In this document: positions 36,522 to 45,355 of the stretch, one piece after another | Layout of the letters: each line of letters begins with the position of its first letter | Position numbering within the stretch: the first letter of the stretch is position 1 | Assembly (NCBI GenBank): GCA_025451725.1 | Contig: JANWJX010000011.1 | Location: 1-54,918 of the forward strand | Reading direction: 5' to 3' | DNA from: Allostellaceae bacterium | GTDB taxonomy: Bacteria > Pseudomonadota > Alphaproteobacteria > ATCC43930 > CGMCC-115725 | Length of the DNA stretch: 54,918 nt | Made by a program: the position numbers and the translations under genes | The notes under the pieces: model-generated | The model's input: the letters and a program-made list of their open reading frames with translations, nothing else | What the model was told of the DNA's origin: nothing | The model's database searches: none

Positions 36522-36589
36522 TGACCAGCTCTCAAGACAACGGGGAAGCGAGGTTGCGCGGCGGCGCAAGGCGGGTCAAGCTGCCGCTA

Positions 36590-39500
36590 ATGTATTTCCG
36601 CAGCATCATTAAGGTCGGCGAATGGATCGGCGCCGTTCTTGCTGGACTGGCACTCGTGCTCGGCGGCTGCGCATGGCTGCTTTCGCGCGGCCCGCTGTCG
36701 CTCGACTGGCTGGCGCCTTACGTCGCGACAACCTTCTCGCAAGCCGAAACCGGTATGACCGCGCAGGTCGACCACACGTTCGTCCGGCTAGGCGAAGGGC
36801 CAAGTCTCGAGATCATCGCCAGCGGCCTGCATCTCCGGCGCGCGGACGGCGGCGCGGAGCTGGCGCTGCCGGAGGTCGGTCTGTCGCTGTCGCCGCAGGC
36901 GGCGCTGCACGGCATGATCGCGCCGACGCGCATCGTGCTTCACGGCGCGCGCCTGCGTCTGTTGCGTTCGGCGGACGGTTCATTTCATATCGGCATCGCC
37001 GGCGAGCAGCTCACCAATGACGATTGGGCCGAGACGCTGTTGCGCGAACTGGCGCACCCGCCCAACCGCCACAGCCCGTTCGGCTATCTAAACGAAATTC
37101 GGGTCATCAACGCGGCGCTGACCGTCGCCGACAAGAAGCTCGGCGTCACCTGGGAAGCGCAACGCCTCGATGCCGCCTTGCGGCGCGGCGGCGAAGGCTT
37201 TGCCGGGGACCTCGCCCTCGTGGCGTACCGCGGCGGCCATACCGCCCAGCTCCACGGCGATTTCCAGTTCGAGGCGGCGACGAGCCGCCTCCGAACGGAA
37301 TTGAGCTTCGACGACCTTCGGCCTTCCCTCTACGCGGCCGCGGTGCCGGCGCTGGCGCCCTTCGCCGCCTTCGATCTTCCGCTCGGCGGACAGATCAGCA
37401 TGACGCTGGATGCCGGCGCGCGGCGGGTGGTGGATTTTTGGTGCGACCTGCAACTCGGACAAGGCCGGATCGTCAATGACCGGTTCGAGGGCGGTGCGCT
37501 CCAGATCATCAAGGGCAGCTTGCGCGCCGTCTACGACCCGACGACGGAACGTCTCGACCTCGAACGCTTCAAGGCCGATCTCAACGCGCCGGGCGGCCCC
37601 AAACTCGAATTCGCCGGCACGATCTTCCATTTCGATCCGCTCGCCACCACGCCGCTCAATTTTTCCGGCCGGGGACAGGTTTCCGATCTGTCCGACGGCG
37701 ATCTCATCAAACTTTGGCCCGAACAAGTCTCGATCCATGCCCGCGAGTGGATCGTCAAACACTTGCTCCAAGGCGTGATCACTCGAGCGGAGATCGCCGT
37801 TGGAGGCACCGTGACGCTGGGCTCGCCCGCCGGCCTGGTGGCGAAGCTCGACAAGCTCGACGGCAATCTTTCCTACCGCGACGTCGCAGTTCAGTATTTT
37901 CCACCGCTCGCGCCGGTGAGAAACATCGACGGCACGGCTCATTTCAATCGTAAGGAATTCGACGTTTCGCCGAACGGGGGCATCGACCGCGACGTCAAGG
38001 TGACGGCCGGGCGGATTCTATTGACCAAGCTCGATACCGACGACGAAGAGGCGACCATCGACGTCAAGTTGGCCGGGTCGCTGTCCACGATCCTCGACGA
38101 GCTCAATGCCAAACCGCTGCGCTATGCCCATGCGCTCGGTGTCAATCCGGCGGGGGTGAAGGGCGCGGCCGAAGGTGAGGTGCATTTTCATCTGCCGATG
38201 AAAAAGAATTTGCGCTTCGCCCAAGTCGACTATTCGGGTAAAGGCACGCTCAATGGCGTCAGCATCGACAAGATTCTGTTCGGCAGAGATATTGCCGAAG
38301 GCGCGTTCCGTCTGACCGTCGAGCGCGGCTCGCTCGATCTCGACGGCACCGGCAAACTGGACGGCGTGCCGGTGACGCTCGATTGGAAGGAGAATTTCGC
38401 CGGCGATCCGACGCGCACGCTCTATCGGCTTGTGGGAACGTTCGACGAGGCGGCCCGCCATAAACTGGGCGTCGATTGGCTGCCGAAGATGATCGCCGGC
38501 CCGGTCGGCATCGACCTTACTTTCCGGCGTCACCGCAACAACTTCGCGGAATCGGACGTGACGCTCGATCTCACCAACACGGCGCTGACGATCGACAAAC
38601 TCGGCTGGAGGAAGACAGCCGGCACGCCTGCGACCTCGCACCTCATCATTTTATCGCGCAACGAGTTGTCGACGCGGATCAGCAATCTGAGCATACATGG
38701 CGGCGGCCTCGATGCGCGTATGGACATGACGCTGACGGGCGGCGACATCGACGCGCGGATCGCTCATGTCGACCTTTACCGATTGACGGTCGGAAAAACC
38801 GATATTTCCGGCATGGTTTCCCGCCGTGCCGACGGCGGCTGGGCGGTCGACGTGCGCGGTAAGAGCTTCGACGCTTCGCGTCTCATCGACGATATGCAAA
38901 AAACGACGCCGGACACCGAGCGCGGGCCATCGCTGTCGATCGACGCGAACCTCGACCGGATGCTGCTGTCGCCTGACCGCTACGTCGACCGGGTTCACGC
39001 GAAACTGTACAGCGACGGCGTCCATTGGCAGACGGCGCAGGTCGACGCGGTTCCGGCGCCGGGCAAAAAATTGGCGTTGCGTCTCGGCGGCGCGGCCGGC
39101 GACCGGAATTTTACGCTCGTCAGCGACGACCTCGGCGCTGTGCTGAAGCTGCTCGACATCTCCACCAAGGTCGAAGGCGGCAACCTGACCGTGACCGCCC
39201 GCGCCGAAGACATCGGCTCCCGGCGAATTCTGCGCGGCAAATTCGACGGCGAAAATTACCGCCTGGTGGATGCGCCGGCCTTCGCCAAGCTGTTGTCGCT
39301 GGCGTCGTTCACTGGGCCCGCCTCGCTCATGGGTGGGAAAGGGATTCCGTTTAGCCGCATGCAGGCCGATTTCGTGCTCGACGACGGCACGGTCGACCTG
39401 CGCAACGCCCGCGCCTACGGCGAGGCCATCGGCATCAACGCCAGCGGTCAATTCGACTATCGCCACAACAAGCTCGATATGAGCGGCACGCTGGTGCCCG

Positions 39501-39742
39501 CCTATCTGCTCAACAGCCTGCTCGGCAACATCCCGGTGCTCGGCGATTTGCTGCTCGGCGGGCGCGGCGAAGGCATTTTCGCAGCCAAGTTCCGGGTCGC
39601 GGGGTCGACAACCGATCCCGGCATTTCAGTCAATCCGCTGAGCGCGCTCGCACCGGGTTTCCTGCGCGGCCTGTTCCTGTTCGACGCCGGCAATCCGAAC
39701 CAGGACAATGCGAAATCCACCACCGTGCCGAAGGGCGGTTGA
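36590..39742 (+). CDS. Large AsmA-like/DUF3971 (YhdP-type) envelope protein
   Basis: This is a 1050-residue protein with one N-terminal transmembrane anchor (VGEWIGAVLAGLALVLGGCAWLLS) and a very long, beta-rich periplasmic part. The C terminus ends in an AsmA-like domain: LRNARAYGEAIGINASGQFDYRHNKLDMSGTLVPAYLLNSLLG followed by LGDLLLGGRGEGIFAAKFRVAG. Proteins of this group (YhdP, TamB relatives) are thought to form hydrophobic grooves that carry phospholipids across the periplasm. ATG 36590 is used; TTG 36521 would add 23 residues and share its first base pair with the divergent glnE start. It is convergent with tyrS (adjacent stops). Confidence 0.82.
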   Translation: MYFRSIIKVGEWIGAVLAGLALVLGGCAWLLSRGPLSLDWLAPYVATTFSQAETGMTAQVDHTFVRLGEGPSLEIIASGLHLRRADGGAELALPEVGLSLSPQAALHGMIAPTRIVLHGARLRLLRSADGSFHIGIAGEQLTNDDWAETLLRELAHPPNRHSPFGYLNEIRVINAALTVADKKLGVTWEAQRLDAALRRGGEGFAGDLALVAYRGGHTAQLHGDFQFEAATSRLRTELSFDDLRPSLYAAAVPALAPFAAFDLPLGGQISMTLDAGARRVVDFWCDLQLGQGRIVNDRFEGGALQIIKGSLRAVYDPTTERLDLERFKADLNAPGGPKLEFAGTIFHFDPLATTPLNFSGRGQVSDLSDGDLIKLWPEQVSIHAREWIVKHLLQGVITRAEIAVGGTVTLGSPAGLVAKLDKLDGNLSYRDVAVQYFPPLAPVRNIDGTAHFNRKEFDVSPNGGIDRDVKVTAGRILLTKLDTDDEEATIDVKLAGSLSTILDELNAKPLRYAHALGVNPAGVKGAAEGEVHFHLPMKKNLRFAQVDYSGKGTLNGVSIDKILFGRDIAEGAFRLTVERGSLDLDGTGKLDGVPVTLDWKENFAGDPTRTLYRLVGTFDEAARHKLGVDWLPKMIAGPVGIDLTFRRHRNNFAESDVTLDLTNTALTIDKLGWRKTAGTPATSHLIILSRNELSTRISNLSIHGGGLDARMDMTLTGGDIDARIAHVDLYRLTVGKTDISGMVSRRADGGWAVDVRGKSFDASRLIDDMQKTTPDTERGPSLSIDANLDRMLLSPDRYVDRVHAKLYSDGVHWQTAQVDAVPAPGKKLALRLGGAAGDRNFTLVSDDLGAVLKLLDISTKVEGGNLTVTARAEDIGSRRILRGKFDGENYRLVDAPAFAKLLSLASFTGPASLMGGKGIPFSRMQADFVLDDGTVDLRNARAYGEAIGINASGQFDYRHNKLDMSGTLVPAYLLNSLLGNIPVLGDLLLGGRGEGIFAAKFRVAGSTTDPGISVNPLSALAPGFLRGLFLFDAGNPNQDNAKSTTVPKGG

Positions 39743-40996
39743 TTATTTCGGGCGGACCAGCGCGTGACGCTTCCGACCCGCCGACAATTTGATCACGCCG
39801 TCCCCGTTGAGATCGCCAACACCGAGTTTGCGCATTTCGTCCGCGACCGCCTGATCGTTCACGCGCACGCCATTGCCGCGAACCAGGCGCCGCGCCTCGC
39901 CGAGGCTGGCCGCCAGCCCGGCGCGATGCAGCAGGCCGATGAGCGGCGCGCCGGCTTCGAGTTCCCCGCGCTTGACCTCGCACACCGGCAGATCGCCGCC
40001 GATGCCGCCTTCGGCGAACACTTTTCGCGCCGTCTCCGCGGCGGCCTTCGCCGCGTCCGCGCCGTGGCACAGCGTCGTCGCCTCAGTGGCGAGAATTTCC
40101 TTGGCGCGATTGATGGCCGCGCCCTCGCCTGCTTCGAGCCGCGCGATCTCATCCATCGGCAGATCGGTAAACAGGCGCAGGAAGCGCCCAACATCGCCGT
40201 CCTCGGTGTTGCGCCAGAATTGCCAGTAATCGTATGGCGACAGTCTTTCCGCGTTGAGCCACACCGCGCCGGCCGCGGTCTTGCCCATCTTCGCGCCCGA
40301 TGCCGTCATCAACAGCGGCGCCGTCAGGCCGAACAGCGACCGGCTTTCGATGCGCCGCCCGAGTTCGACGCCGCACACGATGTTGCCCCATTGGTCGGAG
40401 CCGCCCATCTGCAAGGAACAATCGTGCCGCCGCGCCAGTTCGAGGAAATCGTAGGCTTGCAGCACCATGTAATTGAATTCGAGGAAGCTCAGCGGATGCT
40501 CGCGCTCGAGCCGCAACTTCACGCTGTCGAAAGTCAGCATTCGGTTGACCGAGAAGTGCCGACCGACGTCGCGCAGAAACGGAATATAGCTCAGCCCGTC
40601 GAGCCAGGCGGCGTTGTCCGCCATGATCGCGTCGTTCGGCCCGTCGCCGAATTTGAGGAAGCGGGAGAACACGCGCTGGATGCTTGCCTTGTTACGCGCG
40701 ATCTCATCCTTCGACAGAAGCTGGCGCGTCGTGTCCTTGCCGGACGGATCGCCGATCTGCGACGTGCCGCCGCCCATCAGCACGATCGGCTTGTTCCCCG
40801 TACGCTGCCAGTGGCGCAGCATCATGATCGAAATAAGGTGGCCGACATGCAGCGAATCCGCCGTACAGTCGTAGCCGACATAGGCCGTCAGCGGGCCCAC
40901 GACGAGGCGCGCATCGAGCCCGTCGCGGTCGGTGCAATCGTGAACGTAGCCGCGTTCATAAACGGCGCGCAAAAAGGGGGAAGTGCCTTGGGTCAT
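39743..40996 (-). CDS. tyrS: Tyrosine--tRNA ligase
   Basis: This is a 417-residue class I aminoacyl-tRNA synthetase. The HIGH-like motif is [18 protein letters not shown]. The tyrosine/ATP pocket contains [15 protein letters not shown] and [13 protein letters not shown]. The KMSKS equivalent is [15 protein letters not shown]-terminal S4 RNA-binding domain ([17 protein letters not shown]) closes the protein. It is divergent from anmK with 41 bases between the start codons. Confidence 0.96.
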   Translation of the reverse strand: MTQGTSPFLRAVYERGYVHDCTDRDGLDARLVVGPLTAYVGYDCTADSLHVGHLISIMMLRHWQRTGNKPIVLMGGGTSQIGDPSGKDTTRQLLSKDEIARNKASIQRVFSRFLKFGDGPNDAIMADNAAWLDGLSYIPFLRDVGRHFSVNRMLTFDSVKLRLEREHPLSFLEFNYMVLQAYDFLELARRHDCSLQMGGSDQWGNIVCGVELGRRIESRSLFGLTAPLLMTASGAKMGKTAAGAVWLNAERLSPYDYWQFWRNTEDGDVGRFLRLFTDLPMDEIARLEAGEGAAINRAKEILATEATTLCHGADAAKAAAETARKVFAEGGIGGDLPVCEVKRGELEAGAPLIGLLHRAGLAASLGEARRLVRGNGVRVNDQAVADEMRKLGVGDLNGDGVIKLSAGRKRHALVRPK

Positions 40997-41037
40997 TGCG
41001 CTTCGTCTAGCATGAAGCCGCCGGTTTTCACCAGCCC

Positions 41038-42111
41038 ATGAGCACGCGAATCCTGCGCGCGATCGGCCTGATGAGCGGGACCTCGCTCGACGGCATCGAC
41101 GCGGCGCTGATCGAGACCGACGGCCTCGCCCAGGTGCGGACCGGTCCCTGGCTGACGGTGCCCTATGACGAGACGATGCGCACGCAGCTACGCGGCGTGG
41201 CCGGCGGCCGGGGCGACGTGTCGGCCGCCGACTGGTCCTTCACGATGGCGCTGTCCGCTGCGGCGGCGAAGTTGCGCGAGCAACATCGGATCGATCATGT
41301 CGACGTTATCGGCAGCCACGGCCACACCATCCTCCACCGGCCGCGCGACGGTAACACCTGGCAAATCGGCAACGGCAAGCTGCTCGCCGAACTGGCGCAT
41401 GTCGACGTGGTGTGCGATTTCCGCGCCAACGACGTCGCCAACGGCGGCGAAGGTGCGCCGCTCGCGCCGCTGTTCCACGCCGCCCTCGCGGCGAACTTGC
41501 CGCGTCCGCTCGCGGTGCTGAATATCGGCGGCGTCGCCAACGTGACGTGGATCGGCGAGCGGCCTGACGATATCCTGGCGTTCGATACCGGGCCGGGCAA
41601 TGCGCTCATCGACGACTGGTCCTTGCGTCACACCGGCAAGCCGATCGACCAAGACGGCGCGCTGGCGCGGCAAGGCAACATCGACGGCCCCGCCATCGAG
41701 AACTTCCTCGCCCATCCCTATTTCTCGCGCCGCCCGCCAAAATCGCTCGATCGCGATGAGTTCGCTCAATTTGCGCCGGAGGGATTATCGGCGGCGGACG
41801 GGGCTGCGACGCTCGCCGCGATGACGGTCGCCGCCGTCAAGCGGGCAGCCGACTATTTTCCGGCACCGGCGACGCGATGGCTGGTCACAGGCGGCGGACG
41901 GCATAATCCGGTGCTGATGAGCGGGTTGGAACGTGCGCTCGGTGTTTCGGTCGCGCCGGTCGAAAACGTGGGCTGGCAGGGCGATGCCCTCGAAGCGCAG
42001 GCTTTCGCCTATCTGGCGGTGCGATCGTTGGCGGGCCTGCCGCTAAGCCTGCCCGCCACGACCGGTGTCTCTCGCCCGATGGCGGGCGGGAGACTATTCC
42101 GCGCCGGCTGA
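41038..42111 (+). CDS. anmK: Anhydro-N-acetylmuramic acid kinase
   Basis: This 357-residue ASKHA-fold kinase cleaves and phosphorylates 1,6-anhydro-MurNAc to MurNAc-6-phosphate in cell-wall recycling. Diagnostic stretches are [16 protein letters not shown] at the N terminus, [39 protein letters not shown] and [14 protein letters not shown]. The tyrS-anmK divergent arrangement is widespread in Alphaproteobacteria. A strong hairpin overlaps its stop. Confidence 0.95.
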   Translation: MSTRILRAIGLMSGTSLDGIDAALIETDGLAQVRTGPWLTVPYDETMRTQLRGVAGGRGDVSAADWSFTMALSAAAAKLREQHRIDHVDVIGSHGHTILHRPRDGNTWQIGNGKLLAELAHVDVVCDFRANDVANGGEGAPLAPLFHAALAANLPRPLAVLNIGGVANVTWIGERPDDILAFDTGPGNALIDDWSLRHTGKPIDQDGALARQGNIDGPAIENFLAHPYFSRRPPKSLDRDEFAQFAPEGLSAADGAATLAAMTVAAVKRAADYFPAPATRWLVTGGGRHNPVLMSGLERALGVSVAPVENVGWQGDALEAQAFAYLAVRSLAGLPLSLPATTGVSRPMAGGRLFRAG

Positions 42112-42128
42112 GGAAGAAGCCGGCGCGG
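42099..42128. terminator. Bidirectional terminator-like hairpin between anmK and the DUF3300 gene
   Basis: A perfect 11-bp stem (CCGCGCCGGCT at 42099-42109 with AGCCGGCGCGG at 42118-42128) with an 8-base loop overlaps the anmK stop and lies 13 bases beyond the convergent DUF3300 gene. Short AT-rich stretches flank both sides. It probably ends transcription in both directions. Confidence 0.55.
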
Positions 42129-42140
42129 TTCTAGTCATAC

Positions 42141-43325
42141 TCAGCGGTGATGGCGCGTGCCGCCGCCGCCCCCGCCTCCGCCGCCGCCGCCGTGGTGTGT
42201 GCCGCCCGTGCCGCCGGTTCGCGGATGCAACGTCCCTGCGCCGCGGTGCGTCCCGGTGCCCCTGAGCGTTCCGGTGCCGCGATGCGTTCCGGTGCCCCTG
42301 AGCGTTCCAGTACCGCGATGCGTTCCGGTGCCCCGCAACGTTCCAGTACCGCGATGCGTTCCGGTGCCCCGCAGCGTTCCAGTGCCGCGATGCGTTCCGG
42401 TGCCACGCAGCGTTCCAGTGCCGCGATGCGTTCCGGTGCCGCGTACGCCGCTACGGAACGTCGTGCGACGAAAGCCGCCGCGATGCGCCCAATGGCCGCG
42501 GCCGACCCAGCCGCGATGACCGTAGGAGATCCGGGAATAGCCGACGCTATTGATGAAGACGCCGCCGCCGAAGCCCCAGTGCACGCCGTACCAGCCCCAC
42601 AGCGGGCCGTAGATCGGCCACGCCGGACCCCAGCCCCAGCCGACGCCGATGGCGAGCGGACCGATGCCGAAATAGACCGGCGGGAAGAACACCGGCGGAT
42701 AAGCCGGGTACAACCACGGACCATAGACAACGGCCGGGTTGTAATAAGGCACCGTCAGCACCAGTGGATCGGCCGGCGCAATCACGATACTCGGCCCGTC
42801 GTTTGTGACGACGATGTGGTTGTCGGACTTGAGGTTGCCGGCCCTTTGCGCTTGTGCGCGCAAGACCTGCACCTCCGCCCACACCTCATCCTGCTGCGAC
42901 GAGAACGCTTGGCCGAGGCCCTGCGTCAGATCCATATTCTCGTTGAGCAACTTGACGATCTGTGGGAACGCCGTAATCGACTTGACGCTGGGATCCCAGT
43001 CCAGCGGCTGCAGTGCGACGACTAGCGCGTCGCCCTTGAGGGCCGCGTTGCCGGGATTTTGCAGCCAGGTGTTCGCCGCCTGGATCTGATCCGGGAAGGT
43101 CGAGGCCATCAAAATCTGGGCCACGAGCTGGTCAGGATACAGCGCGATCGGCGCCAGCATCTGACCGAGTTCTTCCTTACTGTAACGGTCTTGCTCCTTA
43201 ATCGCAGACGGCGGGACCGTCCCCGGCGCTGGCGCTCCGGACTGAGCCGAAGCATCAGTCGCCAACATCGGAACCACCAGCAGCAGCGGCAAAAGCCAGG
43301 CTACCGCGTGACGCCCGATATTCAT
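42141..43325 (-). CDS. DUF3300 family exported protein with tandem repeat tail
   Basis: This is a 394-residue protein. It has a signal peptide (VAWLLPLLLVVPMLATDASAQ) and a DUF3300 domain (SKEELGQMLAPIALYPDQLVAQILMASTFPDQI, VKSITAFPQIVKLLNENMDLTQGLGQAF). A Trp/Tyr/Pro/Gly-rich section (YYNPAVVYGPWLYPAYPP) follows. Then come six copies of a 12-residue unit R-G-T-G-T-H-R-G-T-G-T-L and a final Gly-run flanked by histidines. The function of DUF3300 is unknown; the location is probably periplasm or outer surface. The His/Gly tail could bind metal or a surface (inference). It is divergent from erpA. Confidence 0.82.
   Translation of the reverse strand: MNIGRHAVAWLLPLLLVVPMLATDASAQSGAPAPGTVPPSAIKEQDRYSKEELGQMLAPIALYPDQLVAQILMASTFPDQIQAANTWLQNPGNAALKGDALVVALQPLDWDPSVKSITAFPQIVKLLNENMDLTQGLGQAFSSQQDEVWAEVQVLRAQAQRAGNLKSDNHIVVTNDGPSIVIAPADPLVLTVPYYNPAVVYGPWLYPAYPPVFFPPVYFGIGPLAIGVGWGWGPAWPIYGPLWGWYGVHWGFGGGVFINSVGYSRISYGHRGWVGRGHWAHRGGFRRTTFRSGVRGTGTHRGTGTLRGTGTHRGTGTLRGTGTHRGTGTLRGTGTHRGTGTLRGTGTHRGTGTLRGTGTHRGAGTLHPRTGGTGGTHHGGGGGGGGGGGTRHHR
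42228..42443 (-). repeat. Six tandem 36-bp units inside the DUF3300 gene
   Basis: Six back-to-back 36-base units encode R-G-T-G-T-H-R-G-T-G-T-L; the last has Ala for one Thr. Each unit is itself two related 18-base halves. Third-position changes between copies (CCC/CCG/CCA in the plus-strand view) show that the units have diverged a little. Copy number probably varies between strains. Confidence 0.88.
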
Positions 43326-43415
43326 CGTATTTCTCCCGTTGGTTTAGAGGGGTCGAGACTACCAAATGGGCGCGAAGGCAGATACTTTAATCCGTTGAAG
43401 CAATCGCACACCGGT

Positions 43416-43443
43416 TTGACAAAGCAACGATCCTGCCTAAATA
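43416..43443 (+). promoter_or_regulatory. Strong promoter of erpA, likely leaderless transcript
   Basis: Consensus TTGACA (43416-43421) and TAAATA (43438-43443) are separated by 16 bases. Transcription would begin about 7 bases downstream, at or within a base or two of the erpA ATG (43450). No Shine-Dalgarno sequence lies before that ATG. Confidence 0.55.
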
Positions 43444-43449
43444 GATGAT

Positions 43450-43806
43450 ATGCCTGAAGCATCCCTTGCATCCCCATTAGGTGTGACTCTGACCGAAAAC
43501 GCGGCCCGCCGGGTCGCCTTCCTTCGGACGCAAGAGAGCGCGCCCGGCGCCTTTCTCCGCCTGGCGGTGTCGGGCGGCGGCTGCTCCGGATTCCAGTACG
43601 GTTTTACCTTCGACGATTCCCGCCAGGACGACGACGCCGTGTTCGAGCGCGACGGCGTCACGCTGGTGATCGACAATGTGTCGTTGGAGCTGGTGAAGGG
43701 CGCCGAGATCGATTTCGTCGAAGACATGATGGGCGCGTCGTTCCAGGTGCGCAATCCGAACGCCGCCTCTTCCTGCGGCTGCGGCAACTCCTTCTCGGTC
43801 GGCTGA
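43450..43806 (+). CDS. erpA: Iron-sulfur cluster insertion protein ErpA
   Basis: This is a 118-residue A-type Fe-S carrier. The three conserved cysteines are in SGGGCSGFQYGF and SSCGCGNSF, with LVIDNVSLELVKGAEIDFVEDMMGASFQV between. It delivers clusters to apo-proteins. The ATG 43450 gives MPEASLASPLGVTLTENAARR; a GTG 14 codons... further inside (VTLTEN) is an alternative that would leave room for a 5' leader. xthA follows after 6 bases. The window also encodes the Fe-S partners BolA and GrxD, but no isc/suf operon. Confidence 0.93.
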   Translation: MPEASLASPLGVTLTENAARRVAFLRTQESAPGAFLRLAVSGGGCSGFQYGFTFDDSRQDDDAVFERDGVTLVIDNVSLELVKGAEIDFVEDMMGASFQVRNPNAASSCGCGNSFSVG

Positions 43807-43812
43807 CGCGGC

Positions 43813-44580
43813 TTGAAAGTCGCGACCTGGAACGTCAACTCGGTCAAGGTCCGTCTTCCGCTCTTGCTCGACTGGCTCGACGCGGCGAAGCCCGACGTAG
43901 TGTGCCTTCAGGAAATCAAATGTCTTGCGGCGGACTTTCCGCTGATGGAGTTGCGCGGTCACGGCTACCGCGCCGAGATCGTCGGCCAGAAGAGCTATAA
44001 CGGGGTCGCGCTGTTGTCGAAGGAACCGGCGCGCGACGTGATTACCGCGCTGCCCGGCGATGGCGGCGACAGCCAGGCGCGCTATCTCGAAGCCAGCTTC
44101 GGCGATATCCGCATCGCGACCATCTACTTGCCCAACGGCAATCCGGTCGACAGCGACAAATATCGCTACAAGCTCGCCTGGCTGGAGCGTCTGCGCGCGC
44201 ACGCGGTAACGTTGCTTCATCAGGAACGCCCGTTCGTGCTCGCCGGGGACTACAACGTGATTCCCGAACCGGAAGATGTCTACGACCCGGTCGCGTGGCG
44301 CGAGGACGCGTTGTTCCGAACCGAGACCCGGCGGGCCTATCGCGGCCTGGTCAATCTCGGCCTGACAGATGCGTTCCGCGCGTTCCATGCCGAGCCGCAC
44401 CGCTACAGTTTTTGGGATTATCAGGCGGGCCGCTGGCAGCGCGACGAGGGCCTGCGCATCGACCATCTTCTTCTGTCGCCGCAAGCCGCCGACCGCCTCG
44501 TGGCCGCCGACATCGACAAGACGCCACGCGACAAGGACAAGGCCTCGGACCACACGCCGGTCTGGTGCGAACTAAATTAG
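43813..44580 (+). CDS. xthA: Exodeoxyribonuclease III
   Basis: This 255-residue AP endonuclease/3'-exonuclease acts in base excision repair. It starts MKVATWNVNSVKVRLPLLLDWL from TTG 43813 and contains VVCLQEIKC (metal-binding Glu), YNGVALLSKEPA, IYLPNGNPVDSDKYRYKLAWLERL, VLAGDYNVIPEPEDVYDP, and a terminal RIDHLLLSP...KASDHTPVWCEL with the catalytic Asp-His. No ATG is available at this position; homology starts at this TTG. It is probably co-transcribed with erpA. Confidence 0.94.
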   Translation: MKVATWNVNSVKVRLPLLLDWLDAAKPDVVCLQEIKCLAADFPLMELRGHGYRAEIVGQKSYNGVALLSKEPARDVITALPGDGGDSQARYLEASFGDIRIATIYLPNGNPVDSDKYRYKLAWLERLRAHAVTLLHQERPFVLAGDYNVIPEPEDVYDPVAWREDALFRTETRRAYRGLVNLGLTDAFRAFHAEPHRYSFWDYQAGRWQRDEGLRIDHLLLSPQAADRLVAADIDKTPRDKDKASDHTPVWCELN

Positions 44581-44666
44581 AATCGCGAGCAAGTGCGAGC
44601 GCGCGCCGTTAGGCGCGAAGCCAAGCGACGCGGACGCGCCGTGCCCGGCGTCTGAGGGTAAAAAAG

Positions 44667-45281
44667 CTAAAACTTCGTTCCGAAGCGGAGCAGGAAATTG
44701 TCCGACGCCTCGGAACCGGGGCCACGCGACGCCGGCGCCACACTTTGATCGATCGCGAATTGCACGCTGTTCTGCTGATCGAGGCGGTAGCCGAATTCGA
44801 GCGCGCCGTGGAACATCAGCGGCGCCTGGTCGCGCCTCGCCTCGACACCGCCCATGCCGGGATCGAAGCTGCCTGCGATGCCGAAATTGCCGTACAGCGA
44901 TTTGAAATTGAATAACTGCCACGTCAAGCCGGCATAGGCGCGATTGGTTCCGGACAACGGATCGTAGCCGACGCCGAACTGCGCGCGCGGCGAGAACATG
45001 AAACGGAACACGGAATTGTTCGGCGCGGTGAGCGAGATTTCGAGATCGCGCGTCGTACCCAGCGGCGTCGCGCTCATGCGGCGCGCGTCGTCGAGCAGAA
45101 AATTCATGTGAAACGCCGACGAGGAATTCGACGCGGGCAGCGGATTGCCGGTATTGCCGTCGAAGGTCAGGGTGACGCTGTTGTTCAGCGCAGCGCCGTT
45201 GTTCTGCGCCCGTGCGACCGGAGCGACCGCGAGGCCCATCGCGATCGTCAACCCCACCGCCGAAATTCGCGCAGCCGTCAT
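44667..45281 (-). CDS. Small outer-membrane beta-barrel-like exported protein
   Basis: This is a 204-residue protein with signal peptide (ARISAVGLTIAMGLAVAPVARAQN). Amphipathic strands follow, such as NSVFRFMFSPRAQFGVGYDPL and ALEFGYRLDQQNSVQFAIDQS. It ends with an alternating hydrophobic strand terminating in Phe (NFLLRFGTKF), the usual signal for BAM-assembled barrels. The size would suit an 8-stranded barrel; a PagL/acyloxyacyl-hydrolase-like role is possible but I see no proof. ATG 45281 is used, with GGAGAG about 10 bases upstream; GTG 45299 is an alternative. Confidence 0.6.
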   Translation of the reverse strand: MTAARISAVGLTIAMGLAVAPVARAQNNGAALNNSVTLTFDGNTGNPLPASNSSSAFHMNFLLDDARRMSATPLGTTRDLEISLTAPNNSVFRFMFSPRAQFGVGYDPLSGTNRAYAGLTWQLFNFKSLYGNFGIAGSFDPGMGGVEARRDQAPLMFHGALEFGYRLDQQNSVQFAIDQSVAPASRGPGSEASDNFLLRFGTKF

Positions 45282-45355
45282 CCGCGACAATCTCTCCACC
45301 AGCCGAAATTATGTAGCGTTCTTGCGGCGGTAAAACAATATCGTGGCGCGATTCG

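Noticed and set aside
34281-36524. Very long open frame on the plus strand opposite glnE
   Set aside because: It mirrors the codon structure of the GC-rich glnE gene and its Arg/Gln/Ala-rich translation matches no family; glnE is unmistakable on the other strand.
42228-42443. Regularly spaced repeats considered as a CRISPR array
   Set aside because: Units are directly adjacent with no spacers, keep a reading frame, and lie within a protein gene.
42157-42519. Plus-strand frame encoding a Val-Pro repeat opposite the DUF3300 tandem units
   Set aside because: The repeat is explained by the 36-bp units of the minus-strand gene, which has a signal peptide and family match. The plus-strand frame has no support.
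44581-44666. CGCGCC-GTTA-GGCGCG hairpin between xthA and the outer-membrane protein gene as a terminator
   Set aside because: The stem is only 6 bp and has no T-run on either strand; in a sequence this GC-rich such a stem can arise by chance.
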